From: Streptomyces lacrimifluminis
GTDB taxonomy: Bacteria > Actinomycetota > Actinomycetes > Streptomycetales > Streptomycetaceae
Assembly (NCBI RefSeq): GCF_014646095.1
Contig: NZ_BMMU01000019.1
Location: forward strand, 77,525-141,524
DNA: 64,000 bases
Direction: 5' to 3'
Of the stretch, positions 8,143 through 16,380 are shown one piece after another. The notes below the pieces were generated by a model that did not search any database, had not been told where the DNA came from, and saw nothing but the letters and a program-made list of their open reading frames with translations. Both the position numbers and the translations under genes were made by a program. How positions within the stretch are numbered: the stretch's first letter is position 1; the number at the start of each line of letters is the position of its first letter.

Positions 8143-8718
8143 TCACGCACGGGTTCGAGGCAACCGAACCGAGCCCGGCTCCGCGGGACCGGCCTCCGGT
8201 CGCCGGTTCAGGGACGACACCGAGGCGAAGCCGGGGCGGCGCTCCCCCACTCGTGCCCTGCGGCCGGCAGGGCGACGGCCGCTGTGCTCGGGCGACGGGC
8301 GACGGGCGGTTGGAGACGGCGCCGCCGCCTGCGGAGACGCTGAGGGTGCCAGGGTTGCAGGGTTGCAGGGCGCGCCGATGGCACGAGCCGCCACCATCAG
8401 CGGGCAGGCGACCTCGACGGACAGGAACCACAGCCCGTCGCGCCCGTTCCGGTGGCGGACGCAGGTCCGCAGGTTCGTCTCAGCGAACGTCGGGACATCG
8501 GGCATCCGTGCGGGTACGCCGGGAGGCCGGACGTCCGCCATGACAAAGGGCGTGAAACCCACCCAGGCGGCCCCCGCGTACGCGTCCACCACCAGGCCCT
8601 CGGGCAGCATCGCCTGCACCGTCCGTGGTGGAAAGGGCCAGTGCACGACCGTCTGCGTCAGCCACGCCGCCCGCAATGCGGGCACCCGTACCCGCTGCTC
8701 CGCTCCGTACGCCACCAC
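8143..8718 (-). pseudogene. DUF2071 (YqjF-like) gene, truncated at the 3' side
   Basis: The first 115 or so residues are clear DUF2071 sequence: LTQTVVHWPFPPRTVQAMLPEGL, AWVGFTPFVMADVRPPGVP, ETNLRTCVRH, GLWFLSVEVACPLMVAARA. Intact members run on for another 120-130 residues. Here the frame turns at about 8375 into Ser/Pro/Arg-rich sequence typical of a shadow frame, and stops after 191 residues. An 8-base tandem repeat (GGGTTGCA twice, 8352-8367) sits at the break. No other frame continues the family, so the 3' half was probably deleted and replaced. The start, GTG 8718, has only a weak ribosome binding site. Expression of a short product cannot be excluded. Confidence 0.6.
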
Positions 8719-8836
8719 GGGCGCCGAGTCCCCACCGGAGAGCGCGGAAACGCGCAGGGCACGGCCGCAAGGCGCTACCGGCCGTGCTCAGGCCCGCACA
8801 TACGAAAACGTTCGTGACCGTAGCCCGGCGCGAGGA

Positions 8837-9211
8837 TCAGGCGTCCAGAGCCTGCTCGACGGTGCTGTGGCAAGCGAGGACCGTGTCCAGTCCGACGAGG
8901 TGGAGGACTCGCATCACCGGTGCCTGGACCGCGGCGAGCCGCAGCCATCCCTGGGCGGCGTCGGCGCGCTCGTGCACCTGGAGAAAGACGTTGATGCCAC
9001 TGGAGTCGAGGAACGTCACGCCACTGAGGTCCGCCACGATCCGATGGCTCCCCTCATGCTCGGCGGTGGCCGCGGGCAGCAGTGCCTGACTCAGAGCGTC
9101 CCTGACGTGGTGATCGATTTCGCCGTGCAGAGACACCAGGCGGATGCCCTTGGCGGTGGTGTGGGTGATGCGCAGCCGGCCTGACGGGCCCGTTACCTGG
9201 TTGTCGGTCAC
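8837..9211 (-). CDS. anti-sigma factor antagonist (STAS domain)
   Basis: 124 residues from GTG 9211, eight bases after GAGGAA. It is a single STAS domain: LVSLHGEIDHHVRDAL, then DLSGVTFLDSSGINVFLQVHERA with the phosphorylatable Ser of the D-S-S-G motif (residues 69-72), and a C-terminal LVGLDTVLACHSTVEQAL helix. Family role: the unphosphorylated form binds an HATPase anti-sigma kinase and frees a sigma factor; phosphorylation of the Ser reverses this. It lies head-to-head with a kinase gene, followed by a PP2C phosphatase gene, so the three encode the parts of one partner-switching module. No sigma factor gene lies beside them. Confidence 0.88.
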   Translation of the reverse strand: MTDNQVTGPSGRLRITHTTAKGIRLVSLHGEIDHHVRDALSQALLPAATAEHEGSHRIVADLSGVTFLDSSGINVFLQVHERADAAQGWLRLAAVQAPVMRVLHLVGLDTVLACHSTVEQALDA

Positions 9212-9322
9212 CGATTCCTCAGTTGTTGCGCTCAGGCTGCGCGGGGCAGCGTGTGTGAGGACGATTGTGCCGTACCGCCGGGCGGGAGGCGCCTGGCGGG
9301 TTGTGGCGTAGAACACCGCCCG

Positions 9323-9354
9323 TGATGTACGAGGTGTGGCGGGTACACGTACCC
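9323..9354 (+). promoter_or_regulatory. SigB-type promoter candidate with GGGTAC palindrome
   Basis: GGGTAC at 9341-9346 matches the -10 element (GGGTAY) of stress sigma factors of the Streptomyces SigB group. TGAT lies 14 bases upstream, near but not equal to the GNNT -35. The -10 is half of a perfect palindrome, GGGTAC-AC-GTACCC (9341-9354). It sits about 40 bases before the kinase gene start. Autoregulation by the sigma factor that the module controls is the inference. Confidence 0.4.
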
Positions 9355-9386
9355 CTGGGGCCACGGGGAGCAGAAGGACGGTGCCG

Positions 9387-9842
9387 GTGGAGTCGCAACC
9401 CGACGACAGGGAGCGTATTGAGCCTGACGCATACGTGATCCAGGCCGGCTACGCCCTGGGCGGAGACGGCGGGTGCATCGCTCAGGCCCGCCACCACGCG
9501 GCCGACTTCCTCACCCGGGCCCGGGTCGAGAAGGGCTTGACCATCTCCTCGCGTGCCATGGACCTGACCCGGTTGGTGGTCAGTGAGCTGATCACCAACG
9601 CCCTGAAGTACGCGCCGGGTCCGATACTGATGGAGTTGCGCATCACCGACGCCATGGTGGAAGTCGTGATCTGGGACAGCGATCCCACCGTGCCGACGGC
9701 CAAAACCGCCGACCCCGGCCGGATCGGCCAGCACGGTCTGGAGATCGTCAAGGCGGTCGCCCATGACCTCGTCATCGAGCGGCAGTCGGTCGGCAAACAG
9801 ATCACCGCCGGCATCGCCCTGACCGACACCGTCCGGTCGTGA
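9387..9842 (+). CDS. HATPase-domain anti-sigma kinase (RsbW/SpoIIAB-like)
   Basis: 151 residues from GTG 9387 (AAGGA eight bases upstream; GTG 9381 is nearly as good). The GHKL fold is visible: N-box ELITNALKYA (about 67-76), then the acidic turn VIWDSDP (about 95-100) and a G2-like GRIGQHGLEIVKAVA (111-125). The usual DxGxG of the G1 box is reduced to WDSDP, as in many Streptomyces single-domain kinases. It should bind ATP, phosphorylate a STAS antagonist, and hold a sigma factor inactive. It is divergent from the STAS gene and 267 bases upstream of the PP2C gene. An alternative is a phosphotransfer role without a sigma partner. Confidence 0.82.
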   Translation: MESQPDDRERIEPDAYVIQAGYALGGDGGCIAQARHHAADFLTRARVEKGLTISSRAMDLTRLVVSELITNALKYAPGPILMELRITDAMVEVVIWDSDPTVPTAKTADPGRIGQHGLEIVKAVAHDLVIERQSVGKQITAGIALTDTVRS

Positions 9843-10109
9843 CGCCTCCGCGCGCGGTCCGTCGTCCTTGCCGGGACGACGCCCCGTTGCCCGCGCCGGT
9901 GTACGGAGGCTGGTGCCGCCGAGCCCGTCGATAGGCCTGAACCGCCCGCGGACGAGGGGGAACAAGGGAGAGGTCTGTGCAGGGCCAAGGGAACAGAACT
10001 GTGCGGCGGGACACCGGTGCGTGCCTGGGCACGTCTTCGCGGTCGGTCCGCGATGTCCCGTCGTATTTGATGAAATGAGGCGACGATCAGGGAACGGAAG
10101 AGGTTTCAG

Positions 10110-11423
10110 GTGAGTGCAGATCCGCCGGGCGAGGACCGGATGAGCGACCCTCGGCATGCTTCGGGCACCGAGGACCGCCCGCGGACGATGGGGCTGGCAG
10201 GGGCCTTGGCCGCGGCGGAGACCGCGCCGCCGGTGGAATCGCTCGACGTCGTCGCCCACATGCTCGGGCAGAGCCTCGGCGCGAGCAGGGTCACCTTCCT
10301 CATCACGGACTTCACCGGAACGTCAGTGGTGCGCCTCGGCGCCGCCGGGGACGTGAAGACCGACGAACCGGTCCGACGCATCAAACTGCCGGGCACCTTG
10401 TACGACGAGGTGATCCGGACCCAGCACCCGGCCACGGAGACCGTCCACGGAACCAGCACGGTCCGGGTCGTCGCTCCGGTCACCAACCGGGGGGACGCCA
10501 TCGGTCTGCTGGAACTCTTCCTGCCCTCGGCGCCCGACGGGACGGCGATGCGGGAGATCGGCGACACCGCGCACGCGCTGGCGTACATCGTCATCGCGAA
10601 CCGCTCGTACACCGACGTGTACCAGTGGGGGCGGCGCACCAGGCCGCTGAGCCTGGCCGCGGAGATCCAGCACCGGCTGCTTCCCTCGTCCCTCGCCTGC
10701 GAAGCCGCGCAGTTCACCGTCGCCGGAGCGCTGGAGCCGGCCGATCACGTGGGAGGCGACACCTTCGACTACACGATCGACCGCGACACCGTACAGCTGT
10801 CCGTCACCGACGCCATGGGCCACGACGTCGCCGCGTCACTGCTCGCCACCCTCGCCGTGGGAGCCCTGCGCGGGTCCAGACGAGCCGGCGCCGATCTGGC
10901 CGAACAGGCCCTTGGCGCGCACCGGACGATGCTTGAGCACGGTGGGCAGGGATATGTCACCGGCCAGCTTCTGCGCATCGACCTGCGCGACGGCGCCACC
11001 GAGTTCGTCAACGCGGGCCACCCCTGGCCGCTGCGCCTGCGCGGCGGGAAGGTGGAGCAGCTCAGCGTCGAGGTGGACATGCCGTTCGGCTTCCGCTTTC
11101 CGCACACCTACCGCGTCCAGCGGCTGGATCTGCGGGCCGGCGACCGGCTGTTCCTGCTCACCGACGGCATGCTCGAACACGGCGCCGCCGCCATGGACCT
11201 GGAAAACCTGATCGTGCGCACCGCCGACCTGCATCCGCGGGAGGCCGCCCGCACGGTGATCGCGAAGGTCGTCGCCGCCAACAACGGTCACCTCCGGGAC
11301 GACGCCACCATCATGTGCCTGGACTGGCACGGCGTCAGGCACTCCCGGCGCAACGCCGACACCGGCGCGGATCTCGCCAGCGCCTCGCAGCCGGACCACT
11401 GGTCCGGGAATCACCGTGCCTGA
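10110..11423 (+). CDS. GAF-PP2C (SpoIIE/RsbU-type) serine phosphatase
   Basis: 437 residues from GTG 10110; ATG 10140 with GAGG five bases upstream is an alternative start. Residues 40-170 look like a GAF sensor (LDVVAHMLGQSLGASRVTFLI...VVAPVTNRGDAIGLLELF). Residues 180-400 are a SpoIIE-type PP2C domain starting with the SLAAEIQHRLLPSS signature. Metal-binding acids are D217 (VGGDTFDY), D234 (SVTDAMGHDV) and the late LLTDGMLEHG and RDDATIMCL motifs. It should dephosphorylate the STAS protein and so switch the sigma factor on when the GAF domain senses its ligand. The adjoining kinase and STAS genes support this. A 291-base spacer without recognisable genes follows. Confidence 0.88.
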   Translation: MSADPPGEDRMSDPRHASGTEDRPRTMGLAGALAAAETAPPVESLDVVAHMLGQSLGASRVTFLITDFTGTSVVRLGAAGDVKTDEPVRRIKLPGTLYDEVIRTQHPATETVHGTSTVRVVAPVTNRGDAIGLLELFLPSAPDGTAMREIGDTAHALAYIVIANRSYTDVYQWGRRTRPLSLAAEIQHRLLPSSLACEAAQFTVAGALEPADHVGGDTFDYTIDRDTVQLSVTDAMGHDVAASLLATLAVGALRGSRRAGADLAEQALGAHRTMLEHGGQGYVTGQLLRIDLRDGATEFVNAGHPWPLRLRGGKVEQLSVEVDMPFGFRFPHTYRVQRLDLRAGDRLFLLTDGMLEHGAAAMDLENLIVRTADLHPREAARTVIAKVVAANNGHLRDDATIMCLDWHGVRHSRRNADTGADLASASQPDHWSGNHRA

Positions 11424-11714
11424 GAGCGACAGCGGCGGGCAGTCCGCACCCGGCGAGCCCCGCACCCCACCCACCGCGCCCGACGCACACAGCGCGGACC
11501 GACGTTCGAGGGCCGCGAACACGCGTGACACCGGCATCCGTACGGCATGCCCGCCGCCCGTGCGACCGGGCAGTCGACACCGTGCGGAGCGGTGCTGGAG
11601 CGGTACGGCACCGGCACGACACGGGTCGGTGGTCGAGCCGGCCGAACCACCGCAGCCGTGCGGCCCCGGACAAAGAACTCCCGCCCGGGGCCGCGCGCGT
11701 GGCACCGCTGACCG

Positions 11715-13154
11715 TCAGCCGCCGAGCGACGTCATCACGTGCTTGATCCGCGTGTAGTCGTCGAACCCGTACCCCGAGAGGTCCTTGCCGTAGCCGGACT
11801 TCTTGAAGCCGCCGTGGGGCATCTCCGCGACCAGCGGGATGTGGGTGTTGATCCACACACAGCCGAAGTCCAGGACCTTCGACATCCGCATCGCGCGTGA
11901 GTGGTCCTTCGTCCACACGGACGACGCGAGGGCGTAGTCCACGCCGTTGGCCCACTCCACGGCCTGCGTCTCGTCCGAGAAGGACTGGACGGTGATGACC
12001 GGGCCGAAGACCTCGTTCTGGATGATCTCGTCGTCCTGCTTGAGGCCGGACACGACCGTCGCGGCGTAGAAGTAGCCCTTCTCGCCGACCCGGTGACCGC
12101 CCGCCTCCACCTTGGCGTGGGCGGGCAGCCGCTCGACGAAGCCGGAGACCTGCTTGAGCTGGTTCGGGTTGTTGAGCGGCCCGTACAGCACGTCCTCGTC
12201 GTCCGGCTGCCCGGTCTTCGTCTCGGCGGCGGCCTTGGCGAGCGCCGCGACGAACTCGTCGTGGATGGACTCCTGGACCAGGACGCGCGTGGCCGCCGTA
12301 CAGTCCTGGCCCGCGTTGAAGAAGCCCGCGACCGAGATGTCCTCGACGGCCTTGGCGATGTCGGTGTCCTCGAAGACCACGACCGGCGCCTTGCCACCCA
12401 GCTCCAGGTGCACACGCTTCAGGTCCTTCGACGCCGACTCGGCGACCTGCATACCCGCGCGCACCGAACCGGTGATCGACGCCATCGCCGGGGTCGGGTG
12501 CTCGACCATCAGCCGGCCGGTGTCGCGGTCCCCGGTGATGACGTTGAAGACGCCCGTGGGCAGGATCGAACCGATGATCTCCGCCATGAGAACCGTGGAC
12601 GCGGGCGTCGTGTCCGACGGCTTGAGCACCACGGTGTTGCCGGCCGCGATCGCCGGGGCGAACTTCCACACGGCCATCATCATCGGGTAGTTCCAGGGCG
12701 CGACCTGCGCGCAGACACCGACCGGCTCGCGCCGGACGATCGACGTCATCCCGTCCATGTACTCGCCGGCGCTGCGCCCCTCCAGCATCCGGGCCGCGCC
12801 CGCGAAGAAGCGGATCTGGTCCACCATCGGCGGGATCTCCTCGGACCGGGTGAGCCCGATCGGCTTGCCGGTGTTCTCCACCTCGGCCGCGATGAGCTCC
12901 TCGGCGCGCTCCTCGAACGCGTCCGCGATCTTCAGCAGGGCCTTCTGCCGCTCGGCCGGCGTCTGGTCGCGCCAGGCGGGGAACGCGGCGGCGGCAGCCG
13001 CCATGGCGGCGTCGACGTCCGGCTGCCCGGACAGCGGCGCGGTCGCGTACGCCTCGCCCGTCACGGGGTTGACCACCTCGGTGGTCCGCCCGTCGGCGGC
13101 GTCCCGGAACTCACCATCGATGTAGTTGCGCAGACGACGCAGCTCGGTGCTCAC
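11715..13154 (-). CDS. gamma-aminobutyraldehyde dehydrogenase-like enzyme (PatD/Prr type)
   Basis: 479 residues from GTG 13154 with GGAGG eight bases upstream. It is a complete class I aldehyde dehydrogenase: QVAPWNYPMMMAVWK, catalytic Glu in LELGGKAPVVVFEDTD, catalytic Cys in FFNAGQDCTAATR, and the C-terminal NTHIPLVAEMPHGGFKKSGYGKDLS, which closely resembles E. coli PatD. It should oxidise gamma-aminobutyraldehyde (from putrescine) to GABA with NAD+. It is divergent from an Lrp/AsnC regulator and a class III aminotransferase, which fits a transaminase route for polyamine use. Other omega-aminoaldehydes are possible substrates. Confidence 0.8.
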   Translation of the reverse strand: MSTELRRLRNYIDGEFRDAADGRTTEVVNPVTGEAYATAPLSGQPDVDAAMAAAAAAFPAWRDQTPAERQKALLKIADAFEERAEELIAAEVENTGKPIGLTRSEEIPPMVDQIRFFAGAARMLEGRSAGEYMDGMTSIVRREPVGVCAQVAPWNYPMMMAVWKFAPAIAAGNTVVLKPSDTTPASTVLMAEIIGSILPTGVFNVITGDRDTGRLMVEHPTPAMASITGSVRAGMQVAESASKDLKRVHLELGGKAPVVVFEDTDIAKAVEDISVAGFFNAGQDCTAATRVLVQESIHDEFVAALAKAAAETKTGQPDDEDVLYGPLNNPNQLKQVSGFVERLPAHAKVEAGGHRVGEKGYFYAATVVSGLKQDDEIIQNEVFGPVITVQSFSDETQAVEWANGVDYALASSVWTKDHSRAMRMSKVLDFGCVWINTHIPLVAEMPHGGFKKSGYGKDLSGYGFDDYTRIKHVMTSLGG

Positions 13155-13182
13155 TGCCGGCCCTCCAGATTCGGATGTCGGT

Positions 13183-13228
13183 CGAGTCAGGTGTCGATCG
13201 ACTCGGGTGTCCATTGACTGAGACACCC
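13183..13228. promoter_or_regulatory. nested inverted repeats between the dehydrogenase and Lrp-type regulator genes
   Basis: Two perfect inverted repeats lie end to end: CGAGTC (13183-13188) with GACTCG (13200-13205), and GGGTGTC (13205-13211) with GACACCC (13222-13228). GGTGTC also occurs as a direct repeat (13190-13195 and 13206-13211). The block lies 29-74 bases upstream of the dehydrogenase start. Lrp/AsnC proteins bind repeated sites in divergent spacers, so this is a likely operator for the regulator encoded next door. The binding itself is inference. Confidence 0.5.
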
Positions 13229-13366
13229 ACCCTATTCCGCAGCCCGACGTTTTCAACACCCCCGATCCCCTTCAAGCTGCGAAATCCGCAAGACAAGCAT
13301 CCATGAACAACGAATTTCATCGATCGAGCCTTGCGAAACCGTCGACTCCTCGTGCACAGTGAGCGC

Positions 13367-13897
13367 GTGGCCAGTCGAAGCGCAGAGCACAGGGACTCCC
13401 GCGAGTCCATGCCTCGCGAGCCCCGAGCCCGCGAGTCCAGGAACGGCACTCCCCAGCTGGACGCCGTCTCCCTCGCCATCATCGAACAGCTCCAGGAGGA
13501 CGGCCGCAGACCGTACGCGGCGATCGGCAAGGCGGTGGGCCTCTCCGAGGCTGCCGTGCGCCAGCGCGTCCAGAAGCTGCTCGACCAGGGCGTGATGCAG
13601 ATCGTCGCCGTCACGGACCCGCTCACCGTGGGTTTCCGCAGGCAGGCGATGGTCGGCGTCAACGTCGACGGCGACCTCGACCCCGTGGCCGACGCGCTGA
13701 GCGCCATGCCGGAGGTCGAGTACGTGGTGATGACCGCGGGCTCCTTCGACATCCTCGCCGAGATCGTCTGCGAGGACGACGACCACCTGCTGGACGTCAT
13801 CAACAAACGCATACGGGCCCTGCCGGGCGTGCGCTCCACCGAAAGCTTCGTCTACCTCAAGCTCAAGAAGCAGACCTACATGTGGGGAACCCGATAA
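13367..13897 (+). CDS. Lrp/AsnC family transcriptional regulator
   Basis: About 176 residues if GTG 13367 is the start; TTG 13331 and ATG 13409 are alternatives and no ribosome binding site decides. Residues 28-75 form the helix-turn-helix (LDAVSLAIIEQLQEDGRRPYAAIGKAVGLSEAAVRQRVQKL). The rest is the RAM/AsnC ligand domain (VGVNVDGDLDPVADALSAMPEVEYVVMTAGSFDILAEIVCED...LPGVRSTESFVYLKL). It ends 3 bases before the likely aminotransferase start and is probably cotranscribed with it. Position between two catabolic enzyme genes points to control of polyamine/omega-amino acid use, with the amine or a product as ligand. Confidence 0.88.
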   Translation: MASRSAEHRDSRESMPREPRARESRNGTPQLDAVSLAIIEQLQEDGRRPYAAIGKAVGLSEAAVRQRVQKLLDQGVMQIVAVTDPLTVGFRRQAMVGVNVDGDLDPVADALSAMPEVEYVVMTAGSFDILAEIVCEDDDHLLDVINKRIRALPGVRSTESFVYLKLKKQTYMWGTR

Positions 13898-13899
13898 CC

Positions 13900-15294
13900 G
13901 TGACGACCACCGACAGCCCCAGTTCCGGCTCCAGCCCCAAGGACCTCAGCCGTACCGCGTACGACCACCTGTGGATGCACTTCACCCGCATGTCCTCGTA
14001 CGAGAACGCCCCCGTCCCGACGATCGTCCGGGGCGAGGGCACCCACATCTTCGACGACAAGGGCAAGCGCTACCTCGACGGTCTCGCGGGTCTGTTCGTG
14101 GTCCAGGCCGGCCACGGCCGCGTGGAGCTGGCCGAGGCGGCCTTCAAGCAGGCGCAGGAGCTGGCGTTCTTCCCGGTCTGGTCGTACGCCCATCCGAAGG
14201 CGGTGGAGCTGGCGGAACGTTTGGCCGACTACGCGCCGGGCGACCTCAACAAGGTCTTCTTCACCACCGGTGGCGGCGAGGCCGTCGAGACCGCCTGGAA
14301 GCTCGCCAAGCAGTACTTCAAGCTGGTCGGCAAGCCCACCAAGTACAAGGTCATCTCACGCGCGGTCGCCTACCACGGCACTCCGCAGGGCGCCCTGTCC
14401 ATCACCGGTCTGCCGGCGCTGAAGGCCCCCTTCGAGCCGCTGGTCCCCGGCGCCCACAAGGTCCCGAACACCAACATCTACCGCGCCCCGATCCACGGCG
14501 ACGACCCGGAGGCCTACGGCCGCTGGGCCGCCGACCAGATCGAGCAGGAGATCCTCTTCGAGGGCGCGGACACCGTCGCCGCCGTCTTCCTGGAGCCGGT
14601 CCAGAACGCGGGCGGCTGTTTCCCGCCCCCGCCGGGCTACTTCCAGCGGGTCCGCGAGATCTGCGACCGCCACGACGTCCTGCTCGTCTCGGACGAGGTC
14701 ATCTGCGCCTTCGGCCGCCTCGGCACGATGTTCGCCTGCGACAAGTTCGACTACGTACCGGACATGATCACCTGCGCCAAGGGCATGACCTCGGGCTACT
14801 CCCCGATCGGCGCCTGCGTCATCTCGGACCGGCTGGCCGAGCCGTTCTACAAGGGCGACAACACCTTCCTGCACGGCTACACCTTCGGCGGCCACCCGGT
14901 GTCCGCGGCGGTCGGCCTGGCCAACCTCGACCTGTTCGAGCGCGAGGGCCTCAACCAGCATGTGCTGGACAACGAGGGGGCGTTCCGCTCGACGCTGGAG
15001 AAGCTGCACGACCTGCCGATCGTCGGTGACGTCCGTGGCAACGGCTTCTTCTACGGCATCGAGCTGGTCAAGGACAAGGCGACCAAGGAGTCCTTCGACG
15101 CGGAGGAGACGGAACGCATCCTCTACGGCTTCCTCTCCAAGGCCCTCTTCGAGAACGGCCTGTACTGCCGGGCCGACGACCGCGGCGACCCGGTCGTCCA
15201 GCTCGCCCCGCCGCTGATCTCGAACCAGGAGACGTTCGACGAGATCGAGCAGATCCTGCGCGCGACGCTGACGGAGGCGTGGACCAAGCTGTAG
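13900..15294 (+). CDS. class III aminotransferase (putrescine/omega-amino acid:pyruvate type)
   Basis: 464 residues from GTG 13900 (GGGGA ten bases upstream; GTG 13882, overlapping the regulator, is also possible). It is a full-length PLP fold-type I class III enzyme: GLAGLFVVQAGHGR, FFTTGGGEAVETAWKLA, VSDEVICAFGRLGTMF, the PLP lysine in DMITCAKGMTSGYSPIGA, and FLHGYTFGGHPVSAA. With the divergent aminobutyraldehyde dehydrogenase it would convert putrescine or a similar diamine to an aminoaldehyde, with pyruvate as the amino acceptor, and then to GABA. Beta-alanine or other omega-amino acids could also be substrates. Regulated most likely by the Lrp-type protein just upstream. Confidence 0.85.
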   Translation: MTTTDSPSSGSSPKDLSRTAYDHLWMHFTRMSSYENAPVPTIVRGEGTHIFDDKGKRYLDGLAGLFVVQAGHGRVELAEAAFKQAQELAFFPVWSYAHPKAVELAERLADYAPGDLNKVFFTTGGGEAVETAWKLAKQYFKLVGKPTKYKVISRAVAYHGTPQGALSITGLPALKAPFEPLVPGAHKVPNTNIYRAPIHGDDPEAYGRWAADQIEQEILFEGADTVAAVFLEPVQNAGGCFPPPPGYFQRVREICDRHDVLLVSDEVICAFGRLGTMFACDKFDYVPDMITCAKGMTSGYSPIGACVISDRLAEPFYKGDNTFLHGYTFGGHPVSAAVGLANLDLFEREGLNQHVLDNEGAFRSTLEKLHDLPIVGDVRGNGFFYGIELVKDKATKESFDAEETERILYGFLSKALFENGLYCRADDRGDPVVQLAPPLISNQETFDEIEQILRATLTEAWTKL

Positions 15295-15324
15295 CGCTCC
15301 GCCGACGGCCCGGCGCGTCATCCG

Positions 15325-15405
15325 CGGGTCCGTCGTGGCTGGTCGCGCCCGCGCGGCGAAGCCGCATATCGACGCAGCCCCGCGCCCCTCTGGGGCGCGG
15401 CTCCA
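15325..15405. repeat. dispersed Streptomyces intergenic repeat with terminator hairpin
   Basis: The block runs from a GTCCGTCGTGGCTGG end to a perfect 9-base-pair hairpin (CCGCGCCCC 15380-15388, GGGGCGCGG 15392-15400, loop TCT). The part with GCGGCGAAGCCGCATATCGA resembles a short palindromic element I recall from many Streptomyces intergenic regions. It lies just after the aminotransferase stop and can end that transcript. Family membership is from memory; the hairpin is seen directly. Confidence 0.55.
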
Positions 15406-15420
15406 CCTCCGCCTGTACGT

Positions 15421-15460
15421 CCCGGGTACACCCGTACGAGTGAGAACGGGTGTACCCGGG
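15421..15460. promoter_or_regulatory. perfect 15-base inverted repeat upstream of the ABC transporter
   Basis: CCCGGGTACACCCGT (15421-15435) and ACGGGTGTACCCGGG (15446-15460) are exact reverse complements separated by 10 bases. No T-tract follows and a terminator hairpin already lies 20 bases upstream, so an operator is as likely as a terminator. It sits 144 bases before the ATP-binding protein start, with a TAGCGT-like -10 downstream (about 15499). Confidence 0.5.
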
Positions 15461-15603
15461 CCGTGTGCTGTCCGGCCTCGCGCCGCCGAATACCTAGCGT
15501 GCCTGTAACCGATCGGCCCTGCCTTCGTTCCCCCGCACGGGGGATTTCGCGGATTCCACCCGCGATCCGCACGGCATTTCTGATCTGAACCGAGGTGTAC
15601 GCG

Positions 15604-16380
15604 ATGGTGGCCCCGCCGGACAACGACGTGCTCTGGGCACGCGCCCTGCACTTCCAGCACAACGACGGCTCGCCCGCGCTGAGCGGCGTCTCGCTCGGTG
15701 TCCGGGAGGGCGAGATCCTCGCCGTCGGCGGCCCGCGCGGCAGCGGCAAGACGACCCTGCTGCGCTGCCTCTCCGGCCTGGTGCGACCGGCGCGGGGCGA
15801 GGTCTGGTTCAACAGCGTGCCCGTGCACACGATGGGCCCGCTCGCCCGTGAACGGCTGCGCCGCGACCGGTTCGGCTGGATCGACCCGGCCCCGGTCCTC
15901 GTACCGGAACTGAACGTCTGGGAGAACGCGGCCCTGCCCCTCATGCTGCGCGGCACCAGCCGTCGGCGCGCCAAGACGGCGGCCCTGGAGTGGCTGGAGC
16001 GTCTGGACATCGGTGAGCTGGCCCGCAAACGCCCGTACGAGCTGCGTCAGTCCGAACGCCAGCGCGTGTCGATCGCCCGGGCACTGGCCCCGGCCCCCAC
16101 GGTCCTCTTCGCGGACGAACCGACGGCGCCCCTCTACCGGGCGGACCGGGCCCAGGTACTGCGGACGCTGACGACAGCGGCCCGCTCGCACGGCATCACC
16201 GTGGTCCTCGCGACGCACGACGCGGACACGGCGGCGCTGGCGGACCGCACGGTCTCGCTGCTCGACGGACGACGCGTGAACACCGTTCACCTGCCCCCGG
16301 TCGCCAAGAACGGCACGGAGACCGGCCCCGGGGCCGGTACCGACGCGGAAGGCCGGGCCGCGTGCTCGCTCTCCGTCTAG
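15604..16380 (+). CDS. ABC transporter ATP-binding protein with degenerate signature motif
   Basis: 258 residues from ATG 15604, GAGG eight bases upstream. Walker A is intact (GGPRGSGKTTLLR, about 40-52) and Walker B is intact (VLFADEPTAPL), with the H-loop ATHDAD. The signature that should read LSGGQ is YELRQSERQRVSIARAL, so the two glycines are lost. The overall layout is that of MacB/LolD-like ATPases, which work with FtsX-type permeases. The downstream permease gene overlaps by 19 bases, so the two are translationally coupled. Loss of the signature Gly usually lowers ATP hydrolysis; whether this pair still moves a substrate is unclear. Confidence 0.78.
   Translation: MVAPPDNDVLWARALHFQHNDGSPALSGVSLGVREGEILAVGGPRGSGKTTLLRCLSGLVRPARGEVWFNSVPVHTMGPLARERLRRDRFGWIDPAPVLVPELNVWENAALPLMLRGTSRRRAKTAALEWLERLDIGELARKRPYELRQSERQRVSIARALAPAPTVLFADEPTAPLYRADRAQVLRTLTTAARSHGITVVLATHDADTAALADRTVSLLDGRRVNTVHLPPVAKNGTETGPGAGTDAEGRAACSLSV

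Noticed and set aside
11416..11757. Small plus-strand frame after the PP2C phosphatase
   Set aside because: No ribosome binding site, Pro/Arg-rich, and it overlaps the 3' end of the dehydrogenase gene; not supported.
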